Below are positions 50,401-60,681 of a stretch of DNA of 64,000 nucleotides, piece by piece. Source of the stretch: Obelidium mucronatum (taxonomy: Eukaryota; Chytridiomycota; Chytridiomycetes; Chytridiales; Chytriomycetaceae); contig JAIVFH010000099.1 in NCBI GenBank assembly GCA_025765595.1, positions 1-64,000 of the forward strand, written 5' to 3'. The stretch's first letter is position 1. Each line of letters starts with the position of its first letter. Below the pieces are notes generated by a model that did no database searches, was not told the DNA's origin, and was given only the letters and a program-made list of their open reading frames with translations. The position numbers and the translations under genes were made by a program.

Positions 50401-50613
50401 CCAGAAGTTCGAAGTGGAGGACGAGATTTGTTAGATGCTGATGAATTGGATAAGATTTTGGAGCGTGCTGGAAGGAAGAAGAAGGCTTCCAAGAAACAAA
50501 AGGAAGTGGAGAGCGACGATGGAGATAGTAGCAGCAGTGATGAAGAGATTGTCATTGTTCGCAGGAAAAAGAAGAAGGGTAAGAGCAAAGTCCGTTCAAC
50601 TTCACCCAATTGA
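44416..50613 (+). CDS. Caf120/Skg3-like PH-domain protein
   Basis: Seven exons: 44416-45025, 45270-45589, 45665-47434, 47499-48377, 48424-49280, 49326-49384 and 49433-50613; 1,891 residues. The N-terminus is Ser/Asn-rich. A split PH-type domain follows (about 160-320): KGYVYAMPAQFA...GLGWAKYWAELYGSRLSLYLVPE to NTNGSNLLYLALRSSIAANHWVTAIRLSQYE. A second PH-like segment starts at FMEGWVNVRVGYAQTWQLLYAVV (about 375). This order matches yeast Caf120/Skg3, proteins of the bud neck and cortex linked to the CCR4-NOT complex. The C-terminal half is acidic (Asp/Glu runs), then Pro/Gln/Tyr-rich, ending in a Lys/Arg-rich helix. Much longer than its yeast relatives through these inserts. AATAAA lies at 50667. 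Confidence 0.9.
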
Positions 50614-50666
50614 GTTCTTTGCTCATACCATGATGGTGTTAAACGCCAGTCGTTTCACATGTTTTT

Positions 50667-50672
50667 AATAAA
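50667..50672 (+). terminator. AATAAA poly(A) signal
   Basis: AATAAA lies 53 bp after the Caf120-like stop. Confidence 0.55.
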
Positions 50673-50735
50673 AGTTCCAAACGTCGGAGTGCGTTTACTG
50701 CATACAATTTTTGGAATGATGTCTAAATTACGGTT

Positions 50736-53700
50736 TTATTGCTCCTTAACAATTAGAACACCAGCCGCAGGATCGACAGTGGTAACAGTACAAATGATAA
50801 CATCACCAACCATGTGATTTGTTTTAAGGTCAATTCTGGCACCAATACCACCTAAATCACCCAAGATACCGCGAGCTACAGTTGAAGTAATGACACTTTC
50901 AAGAACAAAGCGATAAGTTGGCTGCATACAGCGCTGACTCAAACCAACTTCCCACTTCCCATTATCACCACTCCATTCAATAGAACCACGATAGTCGCTA
51001 CTCCAAACAACAGGTCCTCGAGGACCAACGCCCATCCCTGGCATCCCAATTCCAACACCCTTCCACTTATCATCATCAAGCGCAACACCCGAAAACACAA
51101 CCTTTTCCGACGCACCCATCCTCCACAACACTTCTCTCCGCAAAATCCATTCCAAAGCCCAAAACTTTGAACTCGCCGACGAAACCCTTTGAGTCCTCTT
51201 TTCAATCTCATAAACACGACTCGAAATCGCAGCGACATCCTGCGAGTCAAACAGCCTTGTAGTACCCGTCAATAAATGCTCCTTCATGAGCCAATGCATC
51301 ATCATGTCCTTGAATCGACGTAACGGCGATGTCACTTTCATGTACCCGCCAAAATCACTCGGCGCTGTGCTTCCAGCTCGGATTCCCAAACTAAAGTGTG
51401 CGACTGGGGTCATTGACATTGAGCCCGGCGAATAGAATGGAAGTAGGGTTCGGAAGGTTGAGTACGGCATGACACCTGACACTGAGTCGATTGAGTCGAG
51501 GGCTTGTTGGATGAGTCCTTCTTGGTAAGTTGTTTCTGGGGATTTTAATGGCTCTTGGCCTCGGTAGAGAGCTGGGATGGATCTGTCGGTGCAAAACTTT
51601 GATGCGATTCTGTTGGCGATGATCATGCATTCGGAAACCATGTTTGAAGATGGTTCAACGTGGGAGGATTGGTTTGGATCCAACAAGACAAGGGGTGGTT
51701 TTTGTTGAGTTGATTCGTATTCAAAAGCTTTGGAAGGTGAGTTTGGTGTGATGGGGAGGGGATAGGGGACAACTTTGACGCCATAGTCTGGTTGATCGGA
51801 AGTGAATCCACCACGAGACACTCGGAGTTTCATGTGCGAATAGGCAAGAGCTTGTAGCTTTTTCAAATCAGAAATGGACTTTTCATCAAGATTGCTGAGT
51901 GTTTCTTTGGCCGTTTCTGTCGTTGGCTGGTGTTCCGTCAACGCTTTTGAAACCCAAATAGACCGCGCTTCAGGTGCCAGGGATACACCAAACACAGTGC
52001 TCCAATCCAGAACTTGATTCACTGTTCGATAATGCAAAATCTTGACGTTTTTGATGATGGATGGTGTCACCTTGTAATCCGCAATTTCACCATCAGACCC
52101 CAAACGACAACTAAACGTGAGGGCACAGTGCGATTTACCCAAATTGAATCTGGCATTGCTCAAAACATCCGGCATCATTGGATAGTGTCTCTCAGGCAAG
52201 TACATGGAAACACCTCTCAACTGAGCCAATGACGAGAGCGGGTGATTTGGTGGTAGATATGCCGTTGGGTCCGCAATATGTGTATGAATCCAAGTTCCCT
52301 CACTCGTTTCTTCAACTGAAATCCCATCATCCAGTTCTTGGGCCGTTGGAGAATCAATAACGTATACAGGAAGATCACCAAAATCTCTTCTGGTGGATTC
52401 AAAAGCATCACGCGTTGGGAACGTGTCCTGCATTTCTGCGTGTGGGAAAACAGTCCTGTCTCTAATCACTTTCGCCAACACCGATTCAGTTGGCTGGGAC
52501 AGGGTTTCGCTTGTTACTGTCATCTTTTCTTTTGTCAGAGACACTTGTTGCTCGTCTTGAATCTCAGTCAATTCATTGTAAAACGTTGGACTGGCAAGTA
52601 ATTCATTGGCCCAGCCATTACTCTCCACAACAGCCAAGTCAGCCCACTCGGAAAAGGAATGTCCATCAATAGCATCCAACGACCCGCCTTCAGTTTTGGC
52701 AGAAAGCAGCGCAGGATTCTCCCAATGAGTCAACACACCCAAATCCTTCAACAAACGGAAAGCATCCAGCCCGCGTCCAGAAGCCTGGGGTCCCATGTTG
52801 AAACCACGAGAAAGAACTTTCCGGGAATATCCGTGCGGCAAACGAGATAAAATACCACGGTTCACCAAGTCCGTGATTGGATTCGGGTTCGTTAAGGATG
52901 CTGGGTTGAAGGCGGCAGACTTGATGGCTCTGATGAAAACCAGATCTGATTGGGTGAATTCAATGACAGGTTTTGATTGCTGAGACCCCTCTGTGACTTG
53001 GCGAGAGGATTCCACAGAAGGATGAGACGCAGCCCTGAAAAAAAAAAAAAAAAACGAAACAGTTAAATCTAAAAAAGAACACGAAAAAGGCACGCTTTAC
53101 CATTCAATCAAAACTTTCGCCTTCTCCAAAAATTCAGTCAACTCTTTCCCAGGTCTCATTCCTTTCGCTTGCCTTTCCAACCACAGAATCTCCGAAACGC
53201 CACCTTCATCTCTCAACCGAAAGCGAGCATTAAACTCCACAAGCTTCCCCGTCGGAGCTGAATCCTGAATAAACAGCTTTGTGTTTCTCGACAGGTACAC
53301 GTGTGTTGCGTATAGTTCCGATGGAGACAGTCCACTCTGCAGAATATCGCTTATGGTGGTGGTATTGGTGCCTTCATTTCCAGAAAGTAGTAGCGCGCCT
53401 CCTTCTAATCCCAAAAACACCCATTTTGCAACTTCAAAGACGGAAACGGAATCTTGCTTCTCTACAGTTTTGAAATGTTTGTAGACGGTACTAAACTTTG
53501 CTGTTTTATCATGGATTGTTTGGTCCACGGCATCGTCGAAACGAGACAAGTGTGAAAGAATAGTAACTGGTATGTTTGAAGATTCGAGAAGTGCGTTGGA
53601 TTCGGCGTTGAGGCCTACAGGCGTCCTGGTTTTTGTGGTTGGAACGACTGGCTCTGCTGGTTTCTTGCGATGAGCCCATTCCGGGAATACATATGATATG

Positions 53701-53909
53701 TCTCTTTGAAGATGGCGGATCGTGTGGCCTGATGATCCAATGGATATGAATGATTGGTCTTCGGCTGACGGCACTTTTACAATAATACACGGTTCACTGC
53801 GAATGCGTGCAAGGTCGCCCACTTTGATTGATACTCCAATTCTTGGAATAGCTTCTGCTCCAGCCGCCGCTGCCGCCACTGCTTTTCCAACGGCTTGGGC
53901 TTTGGACAT
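50736..53909 (-). CDS. RNB-family exoribonuclease, Dss1/Cyt-4 type
   Basis: Hydrolytic 3'-to-5' exoribonuclease; Dss1 in yeast is the nuclease of the mitochondrial degradosome with the Suv3 helicase. Two exons, 53909-53101 and 53034-50736; 1,035 residues. The RNB domain begins near residue 487 with DLPVYVIDSPTAQELDDGIS, carrying the acidic residues that bind the two magnesium ions; as in related eukaryotic enzymes, one Asp is Glu. THIADPTAYLP, SVSMYLPER-like GVSMYLPERHYPMMP, SECMIIANRIASKFC and YMKVTSPLRRFKDMMMHWLM follow in family order. A weak S1-like tail ends the protein. The N-terminus lacks an obvious presequence, so mitochondrial location is inferred from family. It starts 54 bp downstream of the stop of the next gene on the same strand. 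Confidence 0.87.
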
Positions 53910-53963
53910 TTCCTTCCAAGAGATAAATAAAAAGAAAAAAAAAAAAAAACAAGAGCGACTTCT

Positions 53964-56029
53964 TTATTGTTTACGAGTTCCACACCTCAAGCATTCAAAT
54001 CGTGACGCATAATTATGATATCTGCAAGAAGGACTTGGGCAAGTCCAATCTCCTGGACGATCCGTCGCCCTCCACCCCGTCCCCATCGGCCCACTTGCAA
54101 CACTGCTCCCAGGTGGGACCTGTAGGATCCCCGTCATATCGTTCGGCTTCGCACACTGCATACACACGGATCTCGACGCAAAGTTGTGTTTATGACAAGA
54201 GCTGCAAACCCAGTCCCCAGGTTTGAAACTAGCAACACCAACAGCAGTTGCAACAACTCCACCACCCGGTGCAATTGGACTTATTATCGCAGAGCTCGCG
54301 CCATTTGTTGATGATGGGGGTGGTGCAACGGTTCCAGGTCTAGGCCCCCTGCACTTCATACACTCCATACGAGATTGGAAATTTTGGAACCGGCAGTTGA
54401 CATTGGTACAAATCCAATCACCTGGCTTCATCCCTCCTGGGTGACCTCCAGGAATCGGTTTTGGAGAAGAAAAGAGGCCGGAGGATTGACGAGGAGGGTT
54501 GTTGCATTGCTTGCAAAGGACTCTATTTGCAAAATTATGAAACTGGCAAGTTGAACAAAACCAGTCTCCTGGCTTTGTATCAGGTGCCGCCATGCTTGTG
54601 TTGGCAACTTCTTGAACAGTCTATGAAGGTAAAACAGAAAGAAGGCTCAACGAAATTGCTTGGGGTATGGTGAGTAAGAAACGTACCGGAAATGGAGCTC
54701 GGAAAGGTCGAGTAAGATCAAACTCCCGTTCAGATGCTGGTCCAACTTGGATACCTCGTCCATCCATTGAACGTCCGTTGAGATTTACAATGCACGAATG
54801 TGCGTCTGCATGGGTGGAAAATACAATGTAGCCAGATCCTTCTGGCCTTCCTTCATTATTCTTTAACATCCATAGCTGCCCAGGAACCAAATTTACTTGT
54901 CGCAGCCATGTTTGCAAATCACTGCCAAAAACCAATATTAAAAAAACGCAATAAAAAAACAACTTGGAATGGAGCCTTACGTTACAGTGGCAGAAAAAGA
55001 TATTCCAGTGATAAAGACAATTTTGGATTCTGAGCTATAGAATTCCAGCAAGAGTGACGCAGTATTGGTCGGATTTGTAAATGGGACTTCTCTCTTGACT
55101 AAATAGCCGGCTGGAGGCACTGACGTAAGAGCGACGGATGATGGAATCCAATTTTGGGAAGCATTCAGGACTGCGATACATATTTTCGCAATCATAAGAG
55201 CACTATCAATCCCCGAATTGAGACGACCCTCGTGTTGAATGCCAACTTGGTGACACAACGAAACAAGGGACATGTTATGAGGAATAATAGGAGTGACGGT
55301 GGGGGTCACAACAGTTGCTGGTGCTCCCGCAGTTGTTCCAGGAGCGGCGAATTCATCATTTACATAGCTCAAAGCGTCTGAACACACGCGGACCTGGCTC
55401 GCGATATCGAAAAAGACGGAGAAATACGACGGCAGCGGAACGCCCTTCTCCTTTGCTTCGCGCACTAGATGATAGCGGATGTCGTACTCGCCGTGGGTGA
55501 CAAAGGCAAAGGACTTGTTCTGGGCAATGAAGTAGGTCTGCACAAACTGGTCGAGTTCGAGCAGGGCGGAAGCAAACGAGTCTGCGTAGGAGAAGAGAAG
55601 TTAGCGTCAGGCAGCGAAGCGAAGAGAGACGCGACACGCACGCTTCGCGGCGGCCACGTGGTCCGGCGCAAAGCCCGACACGCGCGCGCAGAACGGCGAC
55701 CACGGCGTGAACTGCGGGCGCGCGAGCAGCTGGGCCCAGTGCATCATCATCGGCGCGCCGGGCGCCACGTCGCGCGCGCTCGGCGTCGCCACGACGACAA
55801 ACGACAGCTCGACGAGCTCGGCGCGGTCGCGCGCAACCAGCGGCGGCGCCGGGTTCGCGTGCGTCTCGTCGCTGGTCGTCGTCACGCCCACGGCGACGAG
55901 GTACGCTGGCGGCGCCGTCCACTTTGCGCCCGAGTTCGAGTTCGAGTTCGGGTTCGGGTTCGGGTTCGCATTCGGCGTCGGCGTCGGCGTCGCCGTCGGC
56001 GGCGGCGGCGGCACTGCTGTTGGGTCCAT
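53964..56029 (-). CDS. Nrp1-like protein: degenerate ERI1-type exonuclease domain, RRM and four RanBP2 zinc fingers
   Basis: Four exons: 56029-55642, 55581-54981, 54921-54687 and 54620-53964; 626 residues. After a Pro/Asn repeat (TPTPNANPNPNPN), residues ~40-250 follow the ERI1-type DEDDh fold: LVAVGVTTTSDE, VELSFVVVAT, FCARVSGFAPDHVAAAKHSFA, FVTHGEYDIRYHL, LPSYFSVFFDI and LNSGIDSALMIAKI. The first Asp-x-Glu is replaced (VGVTT) and the last His..Asp motif reads NSGIDSA, so nuclease activity is unlikely. An RRM (about 330-405) lacks strong RNP aromatics. Four RanBP2 fingers (GDWFCSTCQFHNFA..., GDWICTNVNC..., GDWVCSSCHKHNFA..., GDWTCPSPSC...) follow. RRM plus RanBP2 fingers resembles yeast Nrp1, a stress-granule RNA-binding protein. 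Confidence 0.85.
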
Positions 56030-56091
56030 TGCTCTCTCCCTTCTTTTTCTTTTCTTTTTTTCTTCCTTTTTATTATTTAAATCGAACCAAA
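56030..56091. promoter_or_regulatory. 62-bp divergent promoter
   Basis: 62 bp between divergent start codons, dominated by a C/T tract on the plus strand followed by an AT-rich stretch just before the TMA46 start. Confidence 0.5.
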
Positions 56092-57829
56092 ATGCCGCCG
56101 TGAGTTCCCAATCCGATTCGACCCCAACGAGAGTCTGTCTGTTAACCCCCTCGTCAAACACAATCAAATCAAATCAAATCAAATATCCACTCGAAATCAT
56201 TCAGTAAAACTGCCGAAAAGAAAAAGAAGATTGTCGAAGACAAGACCTTTGGTCTCAAGAACAAGAAGGGCGCTAAAGTCGCCAAATATGTCGAAACGGT
56301 ACTGTTCAGACGCTTTTTGCATGTTCCATGTCTGCGTGGTTATTCATTCGTATCGTTGGTATCTAGGTCAAACACCAGGTTGAACAAAGTGGAAACAAGA
56401 AGGCAATGGTTGGTGGTGCCGCAATTTTACCCCCTTTGCAAGAGATGCTCACCTCTCCTCTTTTCGCAATCGTCTTCAGGAAGAAGCTGCGGCTAGAAAA
56501 CAATCCGCTGCTGCAAAGAAGGCCGAAGCTGAAGCCAAAAAGGCGGAATTGGCTGAACTCTTCAAGCCAGTTGCTCAAGTTCAAAAAGTCCCCTTTGGTA
56601 AAAAAAAAAAAACAAGAAGCCAGCGAATCCGCCCCCTTTTTACAACAATACAATGCAATGCATGTGGAGTGGAGTGGAGCTGGCGATGTGCTAGAGTGGT
56701 TGTTGGGGGACTTGAGGCCTTGAATTCTGCAACATTCTTTCAGCCAAAAACAGCCATTCTAAAACCAAACGATTCCCTCATTGTTTTTCTTCTTCTTCTT
56801 CTTCTATAGGTGTCGATCCAAAGACGATTGTGTGCAACTTTTTCAAGCAGGGTACCTGCCAAAAAGGATCAAAGTGTAAATTCTCTCACGACAAGGAATT
56901 GGAACGCAAAGTCCAAAAGATTGATCTCTACTCTGACAGTATGGCACCCAAATTGTTAATCATTGTTGGGAATCTTTTTTTTTTTGAACTGTTGCGTCGT
57001 TTTGTAGGAGAGAAAGACAAGAAGGAAGACACGATGGAAAACTGGGACGACAACAAGCTTGCTGCAGTCGTTGATTCGAAACAAGAAGCCGTCAACAAGA
57101 ATATCCCAACCGAAATTGTCTGCAAATTCTTCCTCGAAGCCATTGATAACCGCAAGTATGGTTGGTTCTGGGAATGCCCGAATGGAGGCAAGACTTGCAA
57201 GTACAGACATGCCTTACCCCCTGGATACGTTCTCAAAAAGAAGGAGACTGAGGCAGAGAGAAGGGAGAGAGAAAGGGATGAGAAGGAGAATGCAATCACC
57301 ATTGAAGATTTCTTGGATACTGAGGTAAGTCAATGACTTTTTTTTTGTGTGTGTGATCCTTTATTTTTTTCGCTGTTTTTTTTGACGAAGGACCCAAAAA
57401 CAGCGTCACAACCTTGGTTCCAATCTGACACCCATCAACGAAGAAACCTTCAAGAAATGGAAGGAAGACCGCAAAAAGAAGCAAACTGAAGAGCTTGAAA
57501 AGATTGCCAAAGATAAGGCTGACGCATTCAAGAAGATGCGTTCTGGAATGAAATCTGGAATGGCATTCTCTGGAAAGGAATTGTTCGACTTTAACCCAGA
57601 CTGGGCGGCGGCTGACGAGGGTGATGATGAAGGTGCCATGGACTTTTACGAACGTGAAGACTCTGATCATGAAGGTGAAACCAATGAGCCTGTTGCTGTC
57701 TATTTGGGTGAAGATGGTGGTGGTGTGGATGACTTGCTGAATGATAAAGGAAAAGGACGGGCTGCTCCAGAGGAGCTCTTTAATGTTGACGAGCTGGAGG
57801 GTCTAGAAGATGAAGATGAGGAAAATTAG
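56092..57829 (+). CDS. TMA46: CCCH zinc-finger protein Tma46/ZC3H15 (DRG family regulatory protein 1)
   Basis: Ribosome-associated partner that stabilises the GTPase Rbg1/DRG1 and supports translation. Seven exons: 56092-56099, 56205-56298, 56367-56408, 56480-56597, 56810-56938, 57008-57324 and 57404-57829; 377 residues. The first coding exon is only 8 nt (ATG CCG CC). Family features: TFGLKNKKGAKV, EEAAARKQSAAAKKAEAEAKKAEL, a first CCCH finger CNFFKQGTCQKGSKCKFSH, the WDDNKL region, and a second finger CKFFLEAIDN...WECPNGGKTCKYRH followed by ALPPGYVLKKK. RHNLGSNLTPINEETFKKWK begins the last exon, which ends in an acidic tail. Intron 1 carries an AAATC pentamer repeat near its acceptor. Confidence 0.95.
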
Positions 57830-57943
57830 GGCGAACTGAGAGTTTGATGAAATTAAAGATGCTTGTTTTCAGTGAAGTTCTGTGAAAGGTTAGATTCTTG
57901 ACCTTGTATATTGAAGACGAACTGAATTTATATTGTGCTTGGA

Positions 57944-60585
57944 ATGGACTCAAGATATCGAAGGCCCACACTTCCTACATCATCTCCCTCGGCATCAGAC
58001 AGTATCATCGACATGCGATTGCGCAATCAAACAAAGAGCGATACCGCAGATGGCGACTCCAAGCGTAAAAACCCGCGATCTAGACTAGCGCCAGCAACCA
58101 GCGGGCGATCCGTCTCGGTTGCAACTCTGGCTGGGTTGGTGCTTCTTGCCTTCTCCGCTGGCCTGTTTTTATCAGCTCGTATTTTCGGTGCTGATTCTGG
58201 AGCTGTCAAGGTTGTTACTCCAATTCATCAGGCTCCGCTGCCGCCGCAGCTAACGCCAACCCAGGCGGTCAATCAGGATAAAAATGTGCCTGCAAAGCCA
58301 GAAACCACTGCGGTCGATCCGTGGCGTATCAAATACGAAGGTACGTATTAATTGTGTCCCTACCTGTCAAAATCACGTTTTTCTGTTTCTTAATCACACC
58401 CCCGCACCATTCTCTGCTGGTTTATAGAATTGGTTCAAAGCGTAGTTGACGCTGAAAAGAAGCAAAGTGAGGTCGCTGCTGCTGCTTCTGCTTCCGCTGC
58501 TACCTCTTCTGTTGCTTCTAACAAGGAAGGTGTCGAAACCACGCTGACAAAAACTAAGGATGAGAAATCACCCAAGCAAGAAGTTGAAGAAGTGCAGCAA
58601 AACAAAGTTAAGGAAGATGAGAGGCAGAAGTTGGTCAATGGATCGAGTAATTCCATAGAAGGAACTAAACACAAGGAGTCGGAGGAGAAGATTCCCGTGA
58701 TTGGGGGAATCCCTGAAATTCAGACGATGGATCAGCTGCCGGCTTCTTCCGTTTGGTGCGAGGGTGAAAGTCTGGCTACTAGGTTCGTGACTGGGGTTCT
58801 ATCGAGTTATTTTTTTTGATGTATTTTTCTAGAGTTTGCAAGTTCCGCAATCTTTGCTTCAATGAACGATATCAATGGTTCGTTGTACGAAATAATGCGT
58901 CCATCTTGCGAGGAGTACCTACAATGCAACAAATCAACGACGACGTGCGTCCCGGAATCGTTGAAATCAGCACCGTTGAAGACCATCCATATACTGCCTG
59001 GAGTTACGATCAAGTTTCCCAATTTGCTCCAGAGTTTCAAAAACGCAGAGTCCGGTACCACACGGATTTCACTGTTCTTTTCAAGCGATTCCACGCATCC
59101 AACATTATGCACAGTCTGCATGATGATGTTCTTCCCCTGTTCCATCACATTCGTGAACAGATTGGAGGATTCATGAGCCCGTATCCTCATTTTGAGTTTG
59201 ACTTGCGAAACCATCGGATCCAATTTGTTGACGATTATGAAATCACTGAAACATTCCGTCCATTCCAATACCTGACCGACTTACCCATTGGGAAGCTTTC
59301 CGAGCTAACTGACGACAAGGATCTGATCACTTGTTTCCGTGATGCCACAGCCGGGGTCCGGAAATTGACGACCTGGTATCAATACGGATTCAATGGACCG
59401 CAAGGGCCCATCCAGGACAAGGCTGTCAATGGCTTCCACGTGCGAATGGTGACTGATTTTTTCGTTTCACGACTTGGTTTGCCAACCCAGGATTACTATG
59501 GGGAGTCCAATGACTTGATGCTGGATGCTGGCCAGAACCGAGTGATTGCCAACCCGTTAAACAATTTGGGGTCATCAAAGACTACGGGTGTGGACTACGT
59601 CGGTGGTGATTTGATTATTATATTGTCGCGTACGAGAAATAGATTGATTGTGAATGAGGCTGCGCTGGCTGAGCATTTGGAAAAGACTTTCAAGCATCAG
59701 GTTTTGTTGGTGAGGAATGAGGACCATTCTTTGGAGGAGCAGATTATTTTGATGAGGAGGGCAAAGGTGGTTATCGCCATGCATGGGAGTATTTTGATTA
59801 TGGGAATGTTTTGTCGTAAAGGGACCGTTATTTTGGAGCTTTATCCCTACGCGGTCCCTTCCAAAAATTACACGCCGTACAAGACAATGTCGGAATTGCA
59901 GGGAATGCATTTGGTTTATCGAGCTTGGGAGGTGTGTGGTTTTTCTTTTTTTTTTTTTATAACGGACAAAAAGGAACTGATATTGTCTTCTTTCTTCTTT
60001 TCTGTTATTGTTAAGAACAAGCACCCAAAGAATTCAGTTTCGTTTCCTGACCGGATTCAAGCTTTGGGTGGAATTGCTCATTTGCCAAAAGAGGAGCAAA
60101 TGAAAATCCTCGATACTCCAACAGTTCCTCCCCACAAATGTTGCGTTGATCCATACTGGCTTTTTCGAATATATCAAGACACAATTGTGGACGTCAATGA
60201 AATTACAGATTTGATTATGGGGGCTTTGAAGGAAGCATCAACCATGATGAAGGCCTTGGAACAAACCAACCCACTTGAAGTCACTGATATTTTGCCTCCT
60301 TACATCAGCGGCCCAATGTTTATGTGTATTGGTGAAGGCCGTCCCAAGGAAACGTTGTGGATTAAATGGTTGGAGCCATGGAACGGTGCCAAGCCAGACA
60401 AGTACATTGTGCGAACTAGAATTGATGGAGACGAATCAGAAAACCCGTTTACAATCTACGAAACAACAACCGAGGAATTATTTGTCAAGGGATTCCCTGT
60501 TGGCACTGGGGTTATTTTCGCGGTAAAATCCGTTGTAGGTGATCAAGAAACAAATTATGGTGATGAAGCAATTTGTGTCGTGTGA
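57944..60585 (+). CDS. GT61 glycosyltransferase, POMGNT2-like, with C-terminal Fn3 domain
   Basis: Four exons: 57944-58340, 58428-58782, 58833-59931 and 60016-60585; 806 residues. It is a type II membrane protein: a basic N-terminus, one helix (ATLAGLVLLAFSAGLFLSARIF, about 60-81), a Lys/Glu/Ser-rich stem, then a GT61 domain starting SSVWCEG...RVCKFRNLCFN. Motifs include HASNIMHSLHDDVLPLFHHI, TTWYQYGFNGPQGPI, LSRTRNRLIVNE and KVVIAMHGSILIMGMFCRKG. A fibronectin-III-like domain ends the protein (about 705-806). This set matches animal POMGNT2, which adds beta-1,4-GlcNAc to O-mannose on dystroglycan in the ER. The acceptor in a fungus is unknown; O-mannosylated surface proteins are the natural guess. 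An AATAAA lies at 60609. Confidence 0.88.
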
Positions 60586-60608
60586 TTTTTTATTTCCTTC
60601 GCAATGAT

Positions 60609-60614
60609 AATAAA
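60609..60614 (+). terminator. AATAAA poly(A) signal
   Basis: AATAAA lies 23 bp after the POMGNT2-like stop and 68 bp before the next start codon. Confidence 0.5.
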
Positions 60615-60681
60615 AAGTGTTTTTTGCTTTTCTGGTTGTTTTTCCTCCCCTTTGTTGCCGGAAATCTCTTACAATACAAAC

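Noticed and set aside
56161..56190. AAATC pentamer repeat
   Set aside because: Short simple repeat within TMA46 intron 1; no sign of function beyond a branch-region sequence.
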